64,000 bases of DNA from Panorpa germanica (lineage: Eukaryota; Arthropoda; Insecta; Mecoptera; Panorpidae), in assembly GCA_963678705.1 (NCBI GenBank), contig OY783220.1, positions 12,731,001 through 12,795,000 of the forward strand. The letters run 5' to 3'. The translations under genes and the position numbers were made by a program. Positions 1-11,508 of the stretch are shown here, in pieces. Numbering within the stretch: the stretch's first letter is position 1; each line of letters opens with the position of its first letter. The notes beneath the pieces are model-generated. The model did not search any database. It was not told where the DNA came from and worked only from the letters and a program-made list of their open reading frames with translations.

Positions 1-123
1 TTATCATTCCAGATGTTAATAAAAGGTTTTTAAAGATTTTTAATGTCTTTTGCACTTATTTCATGTTAAACTTCGGCAAATAATTAAATGTAACGTTAAG
101 TATATCATATAACGTTGAATAAC

Positions 124-537
124 CAGGGTGGCCACAGACCTGGAAAACCTGAAAATATCATATTTCAAAAAATATCTGGGAATTTGATTGCGGCTACTAT
201 ATCATATATAGCATATTATATTTCATTTAAAATTCAAAATGAAATGAATCCGAAAATTTAAAAACGTGTAAGGTAATGAAAACAAAAATTTGGCATCAGA
301 AAAAGCTAAAATTCAAGTTATTGATGATGAAATCTTCATTAATCTTATCTATTACAAATTAAGAGTTAATTTGTTTTAGTTTATACTAATCATTAGCTTA
401 TTTTTGTCTTACTCAATTTAGGTTACTTCTTCTTAACGAGTAATAAATCGTATTTAATTAGTTATTACTAGAAAAACTTGACTGGAAAACCTGGAATTAT
501 CAGGGAAATATGAAATTATATCTTTGTGGCCACCCTG
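124..537. mobile_element. Small TIR element with CAGGGTGGCCAC ends
   Basis: The termini are inverted: CAGGGTGGCCAC at 124 and GTGGCCACCCTG ending at 537. Subterminal GGAAAACCTG motifs also occur near both ends. A 5-bp direct repeat ATAAC flanks the element (119-123 and 538-542), which looks like a target-site duplication. There is no transposase ORF, so this is a non-autonomous DNA transposon. The CAGGG start resembles hAT ends, but the 8 bases on each side do not match as an 8-bp duplication, so the superfamily is left open. Confidence 0.7.
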
Positions 538-593
538 ATAACGCATGGGATAACATTTTGTTTTTAGCGGGAGTAATCGTACCCATTTGCTAG

Positions 594-811
594 TATAGTT
601 CAAATTACGAGAGTTCGGCGGGGACTCATACTTAAAACAAGTTGTGGAGTATAAACTGCCGATATAACTAAAAAGCACTGACTCACTTATTTTTCTATAA
701 TGTATAAATAAAAGAATAGGATAAAATTCATTATCGTATTATAGATTTATAACGCTCTTATAACCTCTTTTAAGTATATGTCGTCGCCGAACTATCGTGA
801 TTTAGACTATA
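594..811 (+). mobile_element. MITE family A, copy 1
   Basis: This is a ~218 bp element whose two ends are inverted copies of TATAGTTCAAATTACGAGAG continuing into TTCGGCGGCGACT. It is highly similar to the copies at 12764, 33287, 44143 and 63262. The TA at each end fits a TA target duplication (Tc1/mariner-like), but no transposase is present. Open frames across it are meaningless translations of the repeat. Confidence 0.88.
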
Positions 812-1230
812 TATTATTAATCATTTATTAATACTCTATCTCTTCTAAATCATACTATATATACCATATGCTACATGTCATGTATTATATTTGTACACAG
901 CCTCCACAATCTCTCGCTGAAGCAGATAATTTTTGTCAGCTTTGGTGTTCTCTCAGCAGAAATGTAATTACACAGTTGGGAACACAAGCCGCGGTGCGGA
1001 CCTGCCTTGCCTACCCTCTACTCTCACAATATTTTCTTTCCTCAGCTCCGTAAATTACAGGCTTTCTATTCAACTCAAATGAACTTTGCAATATAAGAAC
1101 ATGCTTTAAGTTTTGTTTTGTGTTTTTTTATCATTTCAAATTTTCCGCCATTTTGAAAGTTTTTCCTGTAAATATATTATTAATTAACACAGTTTTCAAT
1201 TATTTTAATTACGTATTTATTATTTTTCAG
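812..1230. other. Dystrophin intron, upstream flank of first visible exon
   Basis: This is AT-rich intron with no recognised element. It ends in a pyrimidine-rich stretch and CAG at 1228-1230, the acceptor of the exon that follows. Confidence 0.6.
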
Positions 1231-1442
1231 TCACTAAACTTCGTGAACATTGGGATGAAGCTAATTCCAAGGTTATGCAGCGTAAGACACAGCTTGATGC
1301 CATGCTGGCAGACAGCCAGCGCTACGAGGCGAAGCGGCAGGAGGTGGAAGCTTGGTTGTCGAGGATGGAACTGCGGCTTGAGAGAGTTGGACCCGTGGGG
1401 CACACTGCTGATGTTCTAGAGGCGCAACAACGGGAGCAGAAG
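1231..1442 (+). CDS. Dys: Dystrophin internal exon, spectrin-repeat rod
   Basis: This internal coding exon of dystrophin contributes to the rod of a membrane-associated actin-to-dystroglycan linker. The acceptor TTTTTCAG precedes 1231 and the donor AAG/GTACTA follows 1442. The first two bases finish a codon from the previous exon, and the exon ends in phase 0. The ~70 residues contain helix C of one spectrin repeat (TKLREHWDEANSKV, with the conserved tryptophan) and helix A of the next (YEAKRQEVEAWLSRMELRLERV is spread over the middle, with the typical W). The frame joins cleanly to the exon at 4126, which is strongly dystrophin-like. Sequence alone does not tell which repeat number this is. 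Other spectrin-family proteins are possible from this exon alone, but not with its neighbour. Confidence 0.9.
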
Positions 1443-3399
1443 GTACTAGAAGGAATAGAAATAATTATTTTATGAATACTTTAAGAAGAGATTTTAACAT
1501 TTACCATTTGTTACTTAAGAAAAAACACGTTTTCTTACGAATCTTTAAATCAAGATTAACCTAGACATTATCCGCTTTACAAAAGAACCTGTTATAAAAT
1601 TTATACCAGGTATAAACTGATATGCCTGTTCGAACGGGTATTATACCTGGTATAAATTTTATAACAGGTTTATTTGTAAAGCGGTTAGACTTTAGTTTCG
1701 ACAAACTATTACCTTGCAATAAACTTCTGTTTTCGTACAAACTAGGTAGCTTAGGGTCAACGAATATAACAACAACCTTAGTCCGCCACTGACGTCTTCA
1801 TAGTCTTCTTGAATCTAATTATTTAAAAGGTTCCAGGCTATTTTTAATGTTCGTTTAACGTATTATTACCCCCAAGAGAATTGTAGCTTTTTTTATTAAG
1901 CGAACATTTTTTTAAATAACATTAAACCTACAACTTATAAAACTTTTCTACAACAACCTCGTTAAAAGTAATTTTTCTATCTTTTGATGTTGAGCCTTAC
2001 ATTCCGGATGTAATAAATCAAACACAGGATTTGATTTCTACTTACAATCCTTAATTTCCAACAGGCATTCATTTCTGTAACTCTTTCCGTTGAGAAAAGA
2101 ACAAATACTTTTAAAACATTTATTACAATGTTCTTATTACTGTTTCAAACTCGTATTATTCTTGCTTCACTTCACTTAGCTTTGAATTTAATATTAAGTA
2201 CTTGCAAAATGACTTTATGCTGACTGACTATTATTTTTATGTAAATTTATTTTCACTATTATTATTAATGATTTCTCTCTAGTCCTTGTTTGAGTGTTAT
2301 TGCACATAAACTATTTTCAGAATACAGTTTACGTGTAATAACGATTATTTTGAACAGATGCTAATCAAGCGGAATACTTGAAAAATGAAAGTATTTACTT
2401 ATATTACAAAGATATTGGTAATTTTTATTATTAAATCAGTGGAAATAGGGATTCTAATTTAGTTTTAGTTTAGCTAAAACTTTTAGTACATCTTGTTTCT
2501 GTACTCTATGCTTCTTACGTCCCAAAGTAGCAGGTGTTTCTTATACAGATTTATCGTTTGTGTCACACATGTATAACACACTCAATAAGTTCATCGGATG
2601 GCATATAGAAGGCGCCACTATATATTAATCCATATGATTTTTACATAGTACCAACCTTCAAACGACATGTGTCAAAATTTACTGACATTCGGACTATTAA
2701 TTTAATAGTTATAGTAGTTTTAATTGAATTTCGTGTGTTAATAAAGAATTGCCTTTTAATGACCTAACAGATATTGAAATATCTCGATCAGTATTTTAAC
2801 ATATCGATTTCCTTTAAGTGATTGTACAATTGTTTTAGCATACAATTAGTTTAGTTTTATTTCCTTTGCTTGTTATTTTATTTAGTAATACAGGTGGTCC
2901 ATGTATTTATAGCAAAAGCTATTCGGACACCTTTTCAACCGGATAAATAGATTAATACTGTTTGCCAACAAACAATCGTGTTAAAAACATACGAATCGTT
3001 AAAATGGATCGTTTGCTTTGAAACGAGTATTTGAATTAATAACATTGTGGGAAAATCAATTGACATTTCCTCATTGTTAAATTACCTTTGTAAATATACG
3101 GATTCAACAGGAAAATAAAACTTTATTGTTTCCGTTTTAATTAATTTAACTAATCTACGAAGAATGCCAGTCGTTTTGCTCGACACGAGAGAGTTTCATT
3201 TCGGTGAAGTTGGTGTAATTAAAAATCAGCTGTTATATTCAAGTACATCTGTCAGGCACAGTGTCGTTTGTCAAAGTTATATTTGTGATAACATAAAATA
3301 CGTTCTTTCATTTTTTTTTAGAGCTATGTTGTATTTAGAGTAATTTTTGCTAAAGAGTTATGAAATTTGTGTGACGTAATTAATGGATGCAACTGTATG
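1443..3399. other. Dystrophin intron, mostly unique AT-rich sequence
   Basis: This is intron between the two rod exons. Apart from the hairpin element at 1572-1684, nothing gene-like is visible. Frames are short and the composition is uniformly AT-rich. Confidence 0.6.
1572..1684. repeat. 113-bp near-perfect hairpin (fold-back MITE-like)
   Basis: Arms starting CCGCTTTACAAA at 1572 and ending TTTGTAAAGCGG at 1684 are inverted copies for about 44 bp. They include ACCTGTTATAAAATTTATACC and its complement. The loop is about 25 bp. Possible TTA bases flank both sides, but the duplication is too short to be sure. This is probably a tiny fold-back transposon. Confidence 0.75.
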
Positions 3400-4071
3400 T
3401 TAGGTTTCAACTTTTCTTTTTCATTTTTTTTTTTATTTATTAATATAAATATATTAATAGTAATATATATATAAATTTGAAGTAGATTTGAAGTAGATTG
3501 GAGTAAAACTGTCGGAGATATAGAGTTTTAAGTCTTCACCTTTCTGGTCTGCTTTCGTGTTACTTTGAAACTTTTAAATGCGGTTTCTCACACTTAGCGT
3601 CTTCAGAGTCGGTGCCCTCTCTAGCTCAAAATCTAATGGACCGATTCTTTTGAAATTTTGTACTCTCTTTCTTTACATAAATACCGAAGTAACGCTGTCG
3701 AGTTTTTTTTTATTTTTTAATTTTAACGTGTTTTAAAATAACAAAGTTTCTGATTTTTTTCATGAAAAATCTGGATTTTGACTTTTAAGTGCTGTAGAAA
3801 ATTGAAAAATTAATAAAAAAAGCAAAACTCGACAGCGTTACCTACAGAAACTTATCAACTAATGAAATCGTTTTGGTATTTGGATTTCAGAAAATCCAGT
3901 GATGAGTTGTGACGTCTGCGGAGATTCGCTGTCAATGCCTCAATTCTTGATATTTATTTATGAAAATTTCACAAACTATTCTTCAAATGTCATTTTATCA
4001 TGTAGTAATTATAGAAATAATTATATATTAACTGTGTCGTCAAAAAACATATGCTTCTTTATTTGACCTAC
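3400..4071 (+). mobile_element. TTAA-type element family B, copy 1
   Basis: This is a ~0.67 kb repeat starting TTAGGTTTCAAC and ending near TTTGACCTAC, homologous to eight other copies in the window. It contains the family's internal inverted repeat (around AACGCTGTCGAG and CTCGACAGCGTTACC). No transposase is encoded. It lies in the intron directly before the exon at 4126, with its right end about 55 bp from the acceptor. Confidence 0.85.
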
Positions 4072-4099
4072 AAGATTCTACTTTCAATATAAAAACATT

Positions 4100-4125
4100 C
4101 TAACTAAGTAATCTTTCTATTCCAG
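4100..4125 (+). promoter_or_regulatory. Predicted branch point and acceptor of the second dystrophin exon
   Basis: CTAAC at 4100-4104 fits a branch-point consensus. It is followed by a pyrimidine-rich tract (ATCTTTCTATTCCAG) ending at 4125. The spacing of about 22 nt is normal. Confidence 0.6.
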
Positions 4126-4470
4126 TCATACCACGCGGAGTTGCACCAATACAAACACCATATCGAACTCTTTAATCAATTGACACAAAAACTAATCGCT
4201 GTGTATCAACAAGACGATACAACTCGAGTTAAGAAAATGACAGAACATATCAATCAGCGCTATACGAATCTAAACGCCAACATCATCAATCGTGGAAAAC
4301 TTCTGCACTCGGCAATGAATTCGCTGCACAACTTCGATCGTTCGCTAGACAAGTTCCTCGCTTGGTTATCTGAAGCTGAAAGCTGCATGGAGGGGCTGGA
4401 GGGGGAGGCTGACCGTCTCTCAGGACGTCGCGACCAGATGGCGTTGAGACAACCGCAGCATCAGTTAAAG
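4126..4470 (+). CDS. Dys: Dystrophin internal exon, spectrin-repeat rod
   Basis: This 345-nt exon (115 codons) is phase 0 at both ends, with acceptor TATTCCAG before it and donor AAG/GTAGGA after it. It encodes SYHAELHQYKHHIELFNQL, then helix B/C sequence with MTEHINQRYTNLN and RGKLLHSAMNSL, then helix A of the next repeat, FDRSLDKFLAWLSEAES. From memory this block is very close to the Drosophila dystrophin rod, so it is the most diagnostic sequence in the window. After the AES motif the sequence (MEGLEGEADRLSGRR) is less familiar. The protein acts under the plasma membrane of muscle and nerve, linking actin to the dystroglycan complex. Translation of this exon must be entered by splicing; the first in-frame ATG is not a start. 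Confidence 0.94.
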
Positions 4471-4932
4471 GTAGGATTTTTTTTAAATATATACTTCAAC
4501 TAATATTAAAAAAAATCCATCGCTATTTTTATGTAACATCCAGTATGTTTTTCGAATGAAATCCCTCGCTACTACTTTGATCGTTAATAACTCTATTAGA
4601 TGTTAATTACCCTGATGAAATAAAGTGTTAAATGTTTTATGTAAAATATACATAACTGTGTGCTATACAGGTCGTGTGTGTGTGTGTGTATTTTAACGAC
4701 ATCTATAAAAGCTTTTAAAACATTGTCAATTATGTTTTATCGTTTGTCAATTACATGTTCAATTGATTTGAAATGTTTTCATTAATGCTTTATTAAAAAT
4801 CATTTATTCTTTTTTTGAAACTCATACAGTATGATGTAGGCCAAATATCTCTCGCACTGGAACACACTTCAGTAGGGTGTTTTTGAGTTGTTTCACATTA
4901 GTACTCTCTCCATATTTCCATCTAAGATTACA
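4471..4932. other. Start of giant dystrophin intron with (GT)n tract
   Basis: This is AT-rich intron after the rod exon. A short (GT)n run lies at about 4674-4689. No gene or repeat family is recognised. Confidence 0.6.
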
Positions 4933-4940
4933 TTCATACA

Positions 4941-5637
4941 CAGAGATGTGCACATATACTTTTCAAAAGCATTTCATGTAGTATTTAAATACAAAATACG
5001 TATTTTTAAAATGCTTTTGAGAAAATAGAATACTCTTTATGTTACTAATATAAATGTTATTCTTTTAATAATTCTGAGAATTCTTTTTGATAAAGACCGA
5101 CTTTGTTTTGAAACATTTTTGTTTCATAAAAATACTACCTAGAATTTTTAAAAATAGCATGTGGGGGAGTAGTAAGTAAAATAATATATATTTATGTATA
5201 TATATTTCAGTAAGGAATGTGTTGGAATGATTGTCTTATAGTAAAACAAATAATGAACGAGAAACTATTATAAACAAATTTAGGTAAACGAAAATCAGAT
5301 GTCTTATGGTGGGGGTAACTGGAACGATAATAAAATAATAGGCACATCTTTTATTTTAAATTAGAATTATTAAGACAATTGTGCAGATACTTTTAGATCA
5401 CAGATTGTGCTAATGTTGGTGGGGTTTTAAGTTTATATTCAAAAAATAATATTTACTGATTAACACTATGAAGTAACAAAAATAAAAAAAGTGTTTTGTA
5501 TTTTCCAAATAGGAAATAGGTTTGTAAAAGTTTTCAAATAAATTCTATACTCTTTAAAGATATTTAAATACAAAATATGTATTTACTATTTTGTATTTGC
5601 ATTTTGAGTACATGTATTTGAAAAACGCACATCTCTG
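4941..5637 (+). mobile_element. hAT-like non-autonomous element E, copy 1
   Basis: The element begins CAGAGATGTGC and ends GCACATCTCTG (inverted termini). It is flanked by a perfect 8-bp duplication TTCATACA at 4933-4940 and 5638-5645. An 8-bp duplication with CAG..CTG termini is the signature of the hAT superfamily. Subterminal TTTAAATACAAAATA motifs occur near both ends. No transposase ORF is present. It is homologous, in opposite orientation, to the element at 53744. Confidence 0.92.
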
Positions 5638-5645
5638 TTCATACA

Positions 5646-7900
5646 TATCCATGGTAGATAGAATATATACTCCGTAGAGAACATATGTAAGACATAAAAA
5701 TATAACTTTGTTCTCATGATAAACTTCAATACCCCCTTCTGACAATAGTCCTTCAGTCTCGATAGTTGGATGTAGCCTGTTTCAGTGTGTAAGCAGCCCA
5801 AAGTTCCTTAGCTCCTAACCCACTTCTAATTCGTTGATTCCAAAGAAAATACTATAATATAAAATATTTACTAAATTACTTCAATTCCTCAGAGTACAAG
5901 TAAATTACTTCCGACTTTCTTCATTTGTCAAATTATGTGTCAACTTCGTTATTTATAAAACTTCGCCATTATCGATCATCCAATCTCTTCTTGGCAAACT
6001 AAATACTCATTCTGGAGGTGGGGATGTTGAGGTATTGAGAACGTGTGTGGATGGGGGGGATGGGGGTTGTACATGGTGGAAGCTACAACGCACGTGAAAC
6101 GATTATATAACAATAATGTTATTGTGTTTATTTTATAGAATAATATTTGATTTTTGTTTGTTCGCGGTAATTGAGTTTCTCGAAACAGACAGGTTGTATT
6201 GTTTTTTACCTTCGGGGCGAACATCACGTATAATATTTATATAGCAGATATGTTTAGAGATATATCTATAAACACTCTCATTTATTCATGCGGTTGCCTC
6301 CAATGCTTATAGTTCTTAGCAGATTGGAACTTGCTTTGAGAAATCGTGGAAAATTTCGGAATCTTACTTTCCTTTAAAGAAGAATCAAAGCACGTACCAA
6401 GAGTGATGGGGGATTAACACAATTATCTAATCACACAGTTTTTAATCATCTAATCTAGTCAAACTCTTACCTTTTTTTTAGAATTAACGAGATATTTTTT
6501 TTTATCGAAACCAAGTTGTTGCAGACCTGATAAGTTTTAGTTGAGTCTAATTAATGTTTTATGTCTTGGAACTTTCCTCTTCGCCCCCCTCTCAATACGC
6601 CTCTGATAATGATGGCCTATCGACTACTACATTGTACTTATTATTGTCATTAGCAATTTATTATGGCCTTATATTTATTCCTTTAATCACATTTTACATT
6701 GTTACAATTTTCTATAATAATGCAACTTATTCAACATAGCCACATAGTTCATTAAACGTTCATTTAATAGAGTACGCTTCTGTTTATCATTAAAACATTT
6801 ATTATTCCAGGAATTATTCACGGACCTTGTCTAACAAAGCACCACTTAATATTCTTGTTACATGCACATGTTAAAATGTATATTATGATCCAAAGAACAA
6901 GAATAATGTATTACTGGTTACAAAAGTAAACATAAAAAGCTTTTAACAAAACTTTATATAGATACATCTCCTTTAAAAATCAACCCCTATTTTAGTTGTT
7001 CCATTCTTTCATAGATGGCGCTCTACAAATGTTTGTAGCTACGAACTTTACGTTAGTACCTACAGATAGAAGGGTTTGTTTCGTTACTATAATTTAAGTT
7101 AAAAAACTTGCTAAAGTTTTGAAGCTTTATATACAGTTATCCAAGTTGTGAAGCTTTTCAAAAAGCTCATCCAAGTTTCAATAGAGGTTTGAATATTTGC
7201 TAATCGTAAAAGTTTTCATCAAGTTGTCGTTGTGTAAAGTATAATATATAAAAACATAGATGGCCTTAGTTGGTAAAGCATAAACTTAAAGCTCTTCTTA
7301 AAGCTTTTGTGCGTAGTTTTAAACACCTTTAAATGTTTTGATTTTATCGTGTTATTTCTGTAAGTATATTGAACTGTTATATACTCATATAAATTTTATA
7401 GAACCGCAATTTTAAAATATGTTTTTTTTTACATTTTATTTGCACATAACTTGCTCCATTCTTGGCAGTATACGCGAACATAAACTAACCCTCTGGTGTC
7501 AAATATGCAAACTATGCACATTTAGATTTTCTTCTATATTTATGTTAACAATTTCCATTCGTCAGCTACTGCTGTTACTGCCTCGTACAGTTTCATAACT
7601 TCATTTTAGAACCAACTATGATTATGAACCAAGTTTGTAACATAAAAGTTTTTATTTGCGTTGTGCTTCTGTTATTATAGTATGTAGTTAGTTTATTATT
7701 GTTCTCAGTACTCTTGCGATGAACTATTAAACTTATTGAATCTTCTCCTCCTTGGGTGGCTGTAATAAAAGTCAATTTTTATAAGAATTTCATATGTATA
7801 TATTATTTTGTAAGAGTCGGATAACTTTTTGAAGTATTCCCCCGAATTATATTTGTTTTCTACGGGATTACCTCTTAATATTTAGGTGTGTAACGAACAG
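5646..7900. other. Intron, no recognisable feature
   Basis: This is AT-rich intronic DNA. A short G-rich stretch lies around 6016-6068 (GGTGGGG and GGATGGGGGGG). Frames are short and interrupted. Confidence 0.55.
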
Positions 7901-8476
7901 TGATCGATTTTTCAATTGTTGATTGAAATTCACGTTAATAAATGTGTATTGGCGTGTTTATTTTATTAAATATCTAAATGTTGACAGAGATGTATAGCAA
8001 TTAAAAATTCGAATTCTAGTTTTAGCGTTGTGAGATGGTCGGCTATTTGTATGACGTGAAATGCATTTTAACGTCACTTATTCGTTGACGGGTCATGTTT
8101 TGTAGCTGTTGGTAGTCGAATTAATCAAGTCAAGTCAAAGAATAATAAGTTTTTATTTTATTTAACCCTGTCACGGCAGATATAATATTGAAATTTTATT
8201 GTTTCTCAAAATAGCTGTAAATAATATTTGATATTTTGATATATAAACACATATAGCAGAGATTTATGAGGTTGTGATGTCACATGCATTTGGAATGTGC
8301 ACAACGTTGAATCCCTTAAAATAATTAAAGAGACAAAATGACTTTTTTAATTGTTAATATCTCCTAACATATAAGCAGTTATTAAAAAATAATTGAACAT
8401 TTGAGGTTCTAGTAACCCACTTTATCAATATATAGTTCACTTTTATAGAAATTAAACATAGGACACAAGCCCATTA
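7901..8476 (+). mobile_element. Family C element, copy 1 (left end lost)
   Basis: This is homologous to the complete copy at 52071-52740, with shared blocks such as GTATTGGCGTG, TAGCTGTTGGTAGTCGAA and AACATTTGAGGTTCTAG. It ends with the family terminus GGACACAAGCCCATTA. The left AATGGGCTTGTGTCC end is missing. No coding capacity is present. Confidence 0.82.
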
Positions 8477-10471
8477 ATAGAATCCAATCTCAAAGATCAT
8501 TCACATTGAAAACAATTAATGAAATATAGTTTTAAGACAGGTATATATCTAATTTGTGACAATTTTCAGTGCCAACAACCTCTGTTTAAGGTTTATATAG
8601 TCGTATTTATTCTCTAAATAAAGAGCTACTAAATAATTCAAAATAAATGTTTGAATATTATTAACAAACTGAAATGACAGCTAAATGAATATGACTATAA
8701 TGGTCACAATAGCGGGGTGGTGGTGACGCAAGGGACGCAGCGTGGTTTGGTGTGGCAGGGGCTGCTCTTTTCTGCTCATTGACATATTTACACGAATGCA
8801 GCAAGCGCTTGGAATGTGATAACAAAGTGGAAGCATTTACAATATATGAACAGAACACTGTACTTGCATATGTGTACCATGTAAAAGCATTAAACCCCCG
8901 TATAACACGATTTGGAATAGTGCTCACTCATGCAGTGCGATCAAAATATTACGCGACTACTAGAATGTTTATTAACTGATTTATTTCCGCACTATTCCTT
9001 TTCGCAGTGCAGCCATAGCCTAAGAAAGAGGCATCTAATTATTTGACTAATTTCTTTTACAGTGGAAATAAATTTTATATCATAGATGGCGCTAATATTT
9101 GGTTGACATTCCTACAACATTATTTTTGTGTAGTATACATATTCATAGGTATTCCATTCTACGCGTAATGCAGTAATCGCGTTATAGAGGAGATCTACAG
9201 TATCATTATATTTATCCTTTTGCCGCTGTGTTTTTTGTATCATCCAGCCATATATTTAAGTTAAAACAATTTATACTGCAAATGCAATAAAGTAAAGCTC
9301 TCGTATAAAACGTATTCGATGGAATTTATTTATTTATTCATTTTAAAGGGACTTTTATTACACGTTTCTTCCATACCAGTACGATGTTCAATATAGCTGG
9401 ATGCATAAAAGTAGAGGTACTTTATTATTATTTGGTAAATAATCATACTCTGCTCAAGTACTACCTTGGATTGTTGATAAATCTATATCTACCGCGTAAA
9501 ACCTAGTAACTAGTGATTTTTATTTTAAGGCAGTTTTAATATTGTACCAAATTCTTTACTGTACAATTATAAAGGATATCATTAAGTAATTAACCGGGAA
9601 ATTTGACCGTTTCGAATTAGAGATAAAATTTTCTATCGAAGTGGACGATCGATATAATAATTCTACTTGTACAGACTTCGTCAAAAGTTTTTGCTGTAAA
9701 CCATTCTTTATAAATCTTTGATTTTGAAATATATTGTAGCAGGGCAACGTCCTTAAATTTACCACCCTAATTAAAGTACTGTTTGAACGAACAACCGTTT
9801 TTTTTAAATTTAATTTACCTAAATGAGCACGGAAGCATAAAGCGCCCCTATTAGCATTTCGGATCTTCATTGTGCTTGTTGTGATATGATGAATGTTTGT
9901 CAGTACCGGTATCGAATCTGAATAGGATATTTTGATCATATTTTAAACCGGACATCAGCTGAACTGTGTATTTAGGTTAAATATTTGACCAGCGCATTTA
10001 TGTTGTGAGCAGTGCAAACAACCCCTAACTCTGCCCTGATTTGCCTCATCCCTGTTCAAACAGCTATATTGTAATAAAATTACATCGCCCTGTGCTAGCT
10101 GGTGTAAACATCCCGCTAATGCTGTAGGATTGAACAGAAGCAATTTATCTGTAGACCGTCCTTTGCCAAGTCATACTATAATTCTTATTTGGATATTAAA
10201 ATAAATTCAACATCGATAAATAATTTGTTTTTTTTTTTGTATTGTTTTTTTTTGTTCTATAAAGCTTTATTAAAAATTGAATTTTTATTAAAAGTAGATT
10301 TGAAAACAAAAGGTAGCACAGCTATTTCTATCAAAATTCTAAATGACATTTTTTTAATGGTTATGTAGTTTCGCAATTTAATTTTAAAGAGTAATCTTAG
10401 AATATATTTAGCAAATTGTATAAAAATATCAAACTAAATAAAACACACACATAAGATTAAGGCCATCCATC
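8477..10471. other. Intron upstream of nested gene
   Basis: No repeat family or convincing coding region is seen. A frame of 127 codons on the minus strand (9556-9939) has no recognisable motif. The 300 bp before 10472 are AT-rich and would hold the promoter and leader of the nested gene; no clear TATA or initiator can be singled out. Confidence 0.5.
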
Positions 10472-11440
10472 ATGAATTCTGGAACCGGATGCAATGTTAA
10501 GGGCTTAGTAAACGCAATGCAGAAGAAGAACTTAAATGTGGAAAAAGCGTTCCGAAAATTTCTCAACAGTAAAGTGAGTGAGCCACTGATGACACAAACC
10601 GCTAACAGTAAACTGACAAAGTTCATCAACTTCGCCGTTTATGATGATAGTGATGAAGATGATGACAATCTTTGTTACGTTGATGATGAAAATTGTTCCT
10701 TAGATAGTCCAGGAACCATCTACGAGATAAACAAATCGATGAGCGAGAAGAACGTTGATTTGGGAACAAAAGATAATCTGGAGAACAGGTATCAAAGCAC
10801 TCTGCGGAGTCAGTCATGCCGTGCGTGTCAAAATCAAGAAAACAAAAACTGTTTTAGGTCAAAATCGAAATTACAAGTTCGTAAAGCTGGAGAAGATAGT
10901 AATAATGCCGTAATGGATGATCGGTTAGTTCCGTATCTCTCGCAGAACGGTGATCTCCAAGATGAAATTAATGAAAAACGACTGCAGATGGAAGAAGAGT
11001 TAAGAAAGAAAAATTTTGATAATTGGTTAAAAAAAAAGAAAGCAGCTATGCGTCACGACAGACAGATTGAATTTCACAAGAAGCAACAGGAAATTGAAAG
11101 TAAGAAGAAGAAGCAATCAGAGCTGGAAGAAATACGGCGGGACAATTTCAAAAAATGGCTGCATAATAAGAGAGAGCTAAAGAAAAGGGAAAGAGCTCGG
11201 ATGATGGCAGTCGAAAAAGTAAAGCGACAACAAGAATTAAAACGAAGAAAGAATATGGAAAATGAAGAAATTAGGGAGGAGGAAAATGTTACTCCGATAA
11301 ATCAGAGACCCTGTAAGAAGCGTTACGTCAAAGATAAACGGAAGAAGATGGAAATGAAGCCAATGCGTTTAAAGCTCAAAGAGAAAGCGTTTCAGGCATG
11401 GTTGGAAGCATCGCGGAAAAAACCTAGGATGGTTAATTAA
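10472..11440 (+). CDS. Nested intronless gene, CCDC34-like coiled-coil protein
   Basis: This complete 322-codon ORF, ATG to TAA, sits inside the dystrophin intron on the same strand. The start has A at -3 (CATCATGAA). Residues 58-65 are acidic (DDSDEDDD). Residues 165-315 are very rich in K, R and E and should form a long helix or coiled coil. An FxxWLxxK-type motif occurs three times: NFDNWLKKKK (181-190), NFKKWLHNKR (225-234) and AFQAWLEASR (306-315). A weaker KAFRKFLNSK lies at 25-34. Repeats of this kind are typical of the coiled-coil protein CCDC34 family, tied to centrosome and flagellum work in animals, so that is the best guess. No signal peptide or membrane segment is seen. The intact frame with biased composition argues for an expressed gene. 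Lack of introns suggests an old retrocopy or a natural single-exon gene. Confidence 0.8.
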   Translation: MNSGTGCNVKGLVNAMQKKNLNVEKAFRKFLNSKVSEPLMTQTANSKLTKFINFAVYDDSDEDDDNLCYVDDENCSLDSPGTIYEINKSMSEKNVDLGTKDNLENRYQSTLRSQSCRACQNQENKNCFRSKSKLQVRKAGEDSNNAVMDDRLVPYLSQNGDLQDEINEKRLQMEEELRKKNFDNWLKKKKAAMRHDRQIEFHKKQQEIESKKKKQSELEEIRRDNFKKWLHNKRELKKRERARMMAVEKVKRQQELKRRKNMENEEIREEENVTPINQRPCKKRYVKDKRKKMEMKPMRLKLKEKAFQAWLEASRKKPRMVN

Positions 11441-11502
11441 AGGTCTTGAAGACTTTACTTGTTTTACGTTGTCCTGTAGGTATCAATCAATTGTCTTGTA
11501 AT

Positions 11503-11508
11503 ATTAAA
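11503..11508 (+). terminator. Possible polyadenylation signal of the nested gene
   Basis: ATTAAA lies about 63 bp after the stop codon and is followed within 30 bp by GT-rich sequence (CTGTAGTTTGTGGTCT). No AATAAA is nearer. This is a weak prediction. Confidence 0.35.

Noticed and set aside
454..678. ORFs over family A copies (also 33156-33371)
   Set aside because: Same peptide in both is simply translation of the MITE's end; other copies are broken in frame.
7012..7022. Recurring ATAGATGGCGC words (also near 9084)
   Set aside because: Short word common in arthropod DNA; no spacing or clustering that would support a regulatory system.
9556..9939. Minus-strand 127-codon ORF upstream of the nested gene
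   Set aside because: No recognisable motif and no repeat or gene context; could be chance, so not called.
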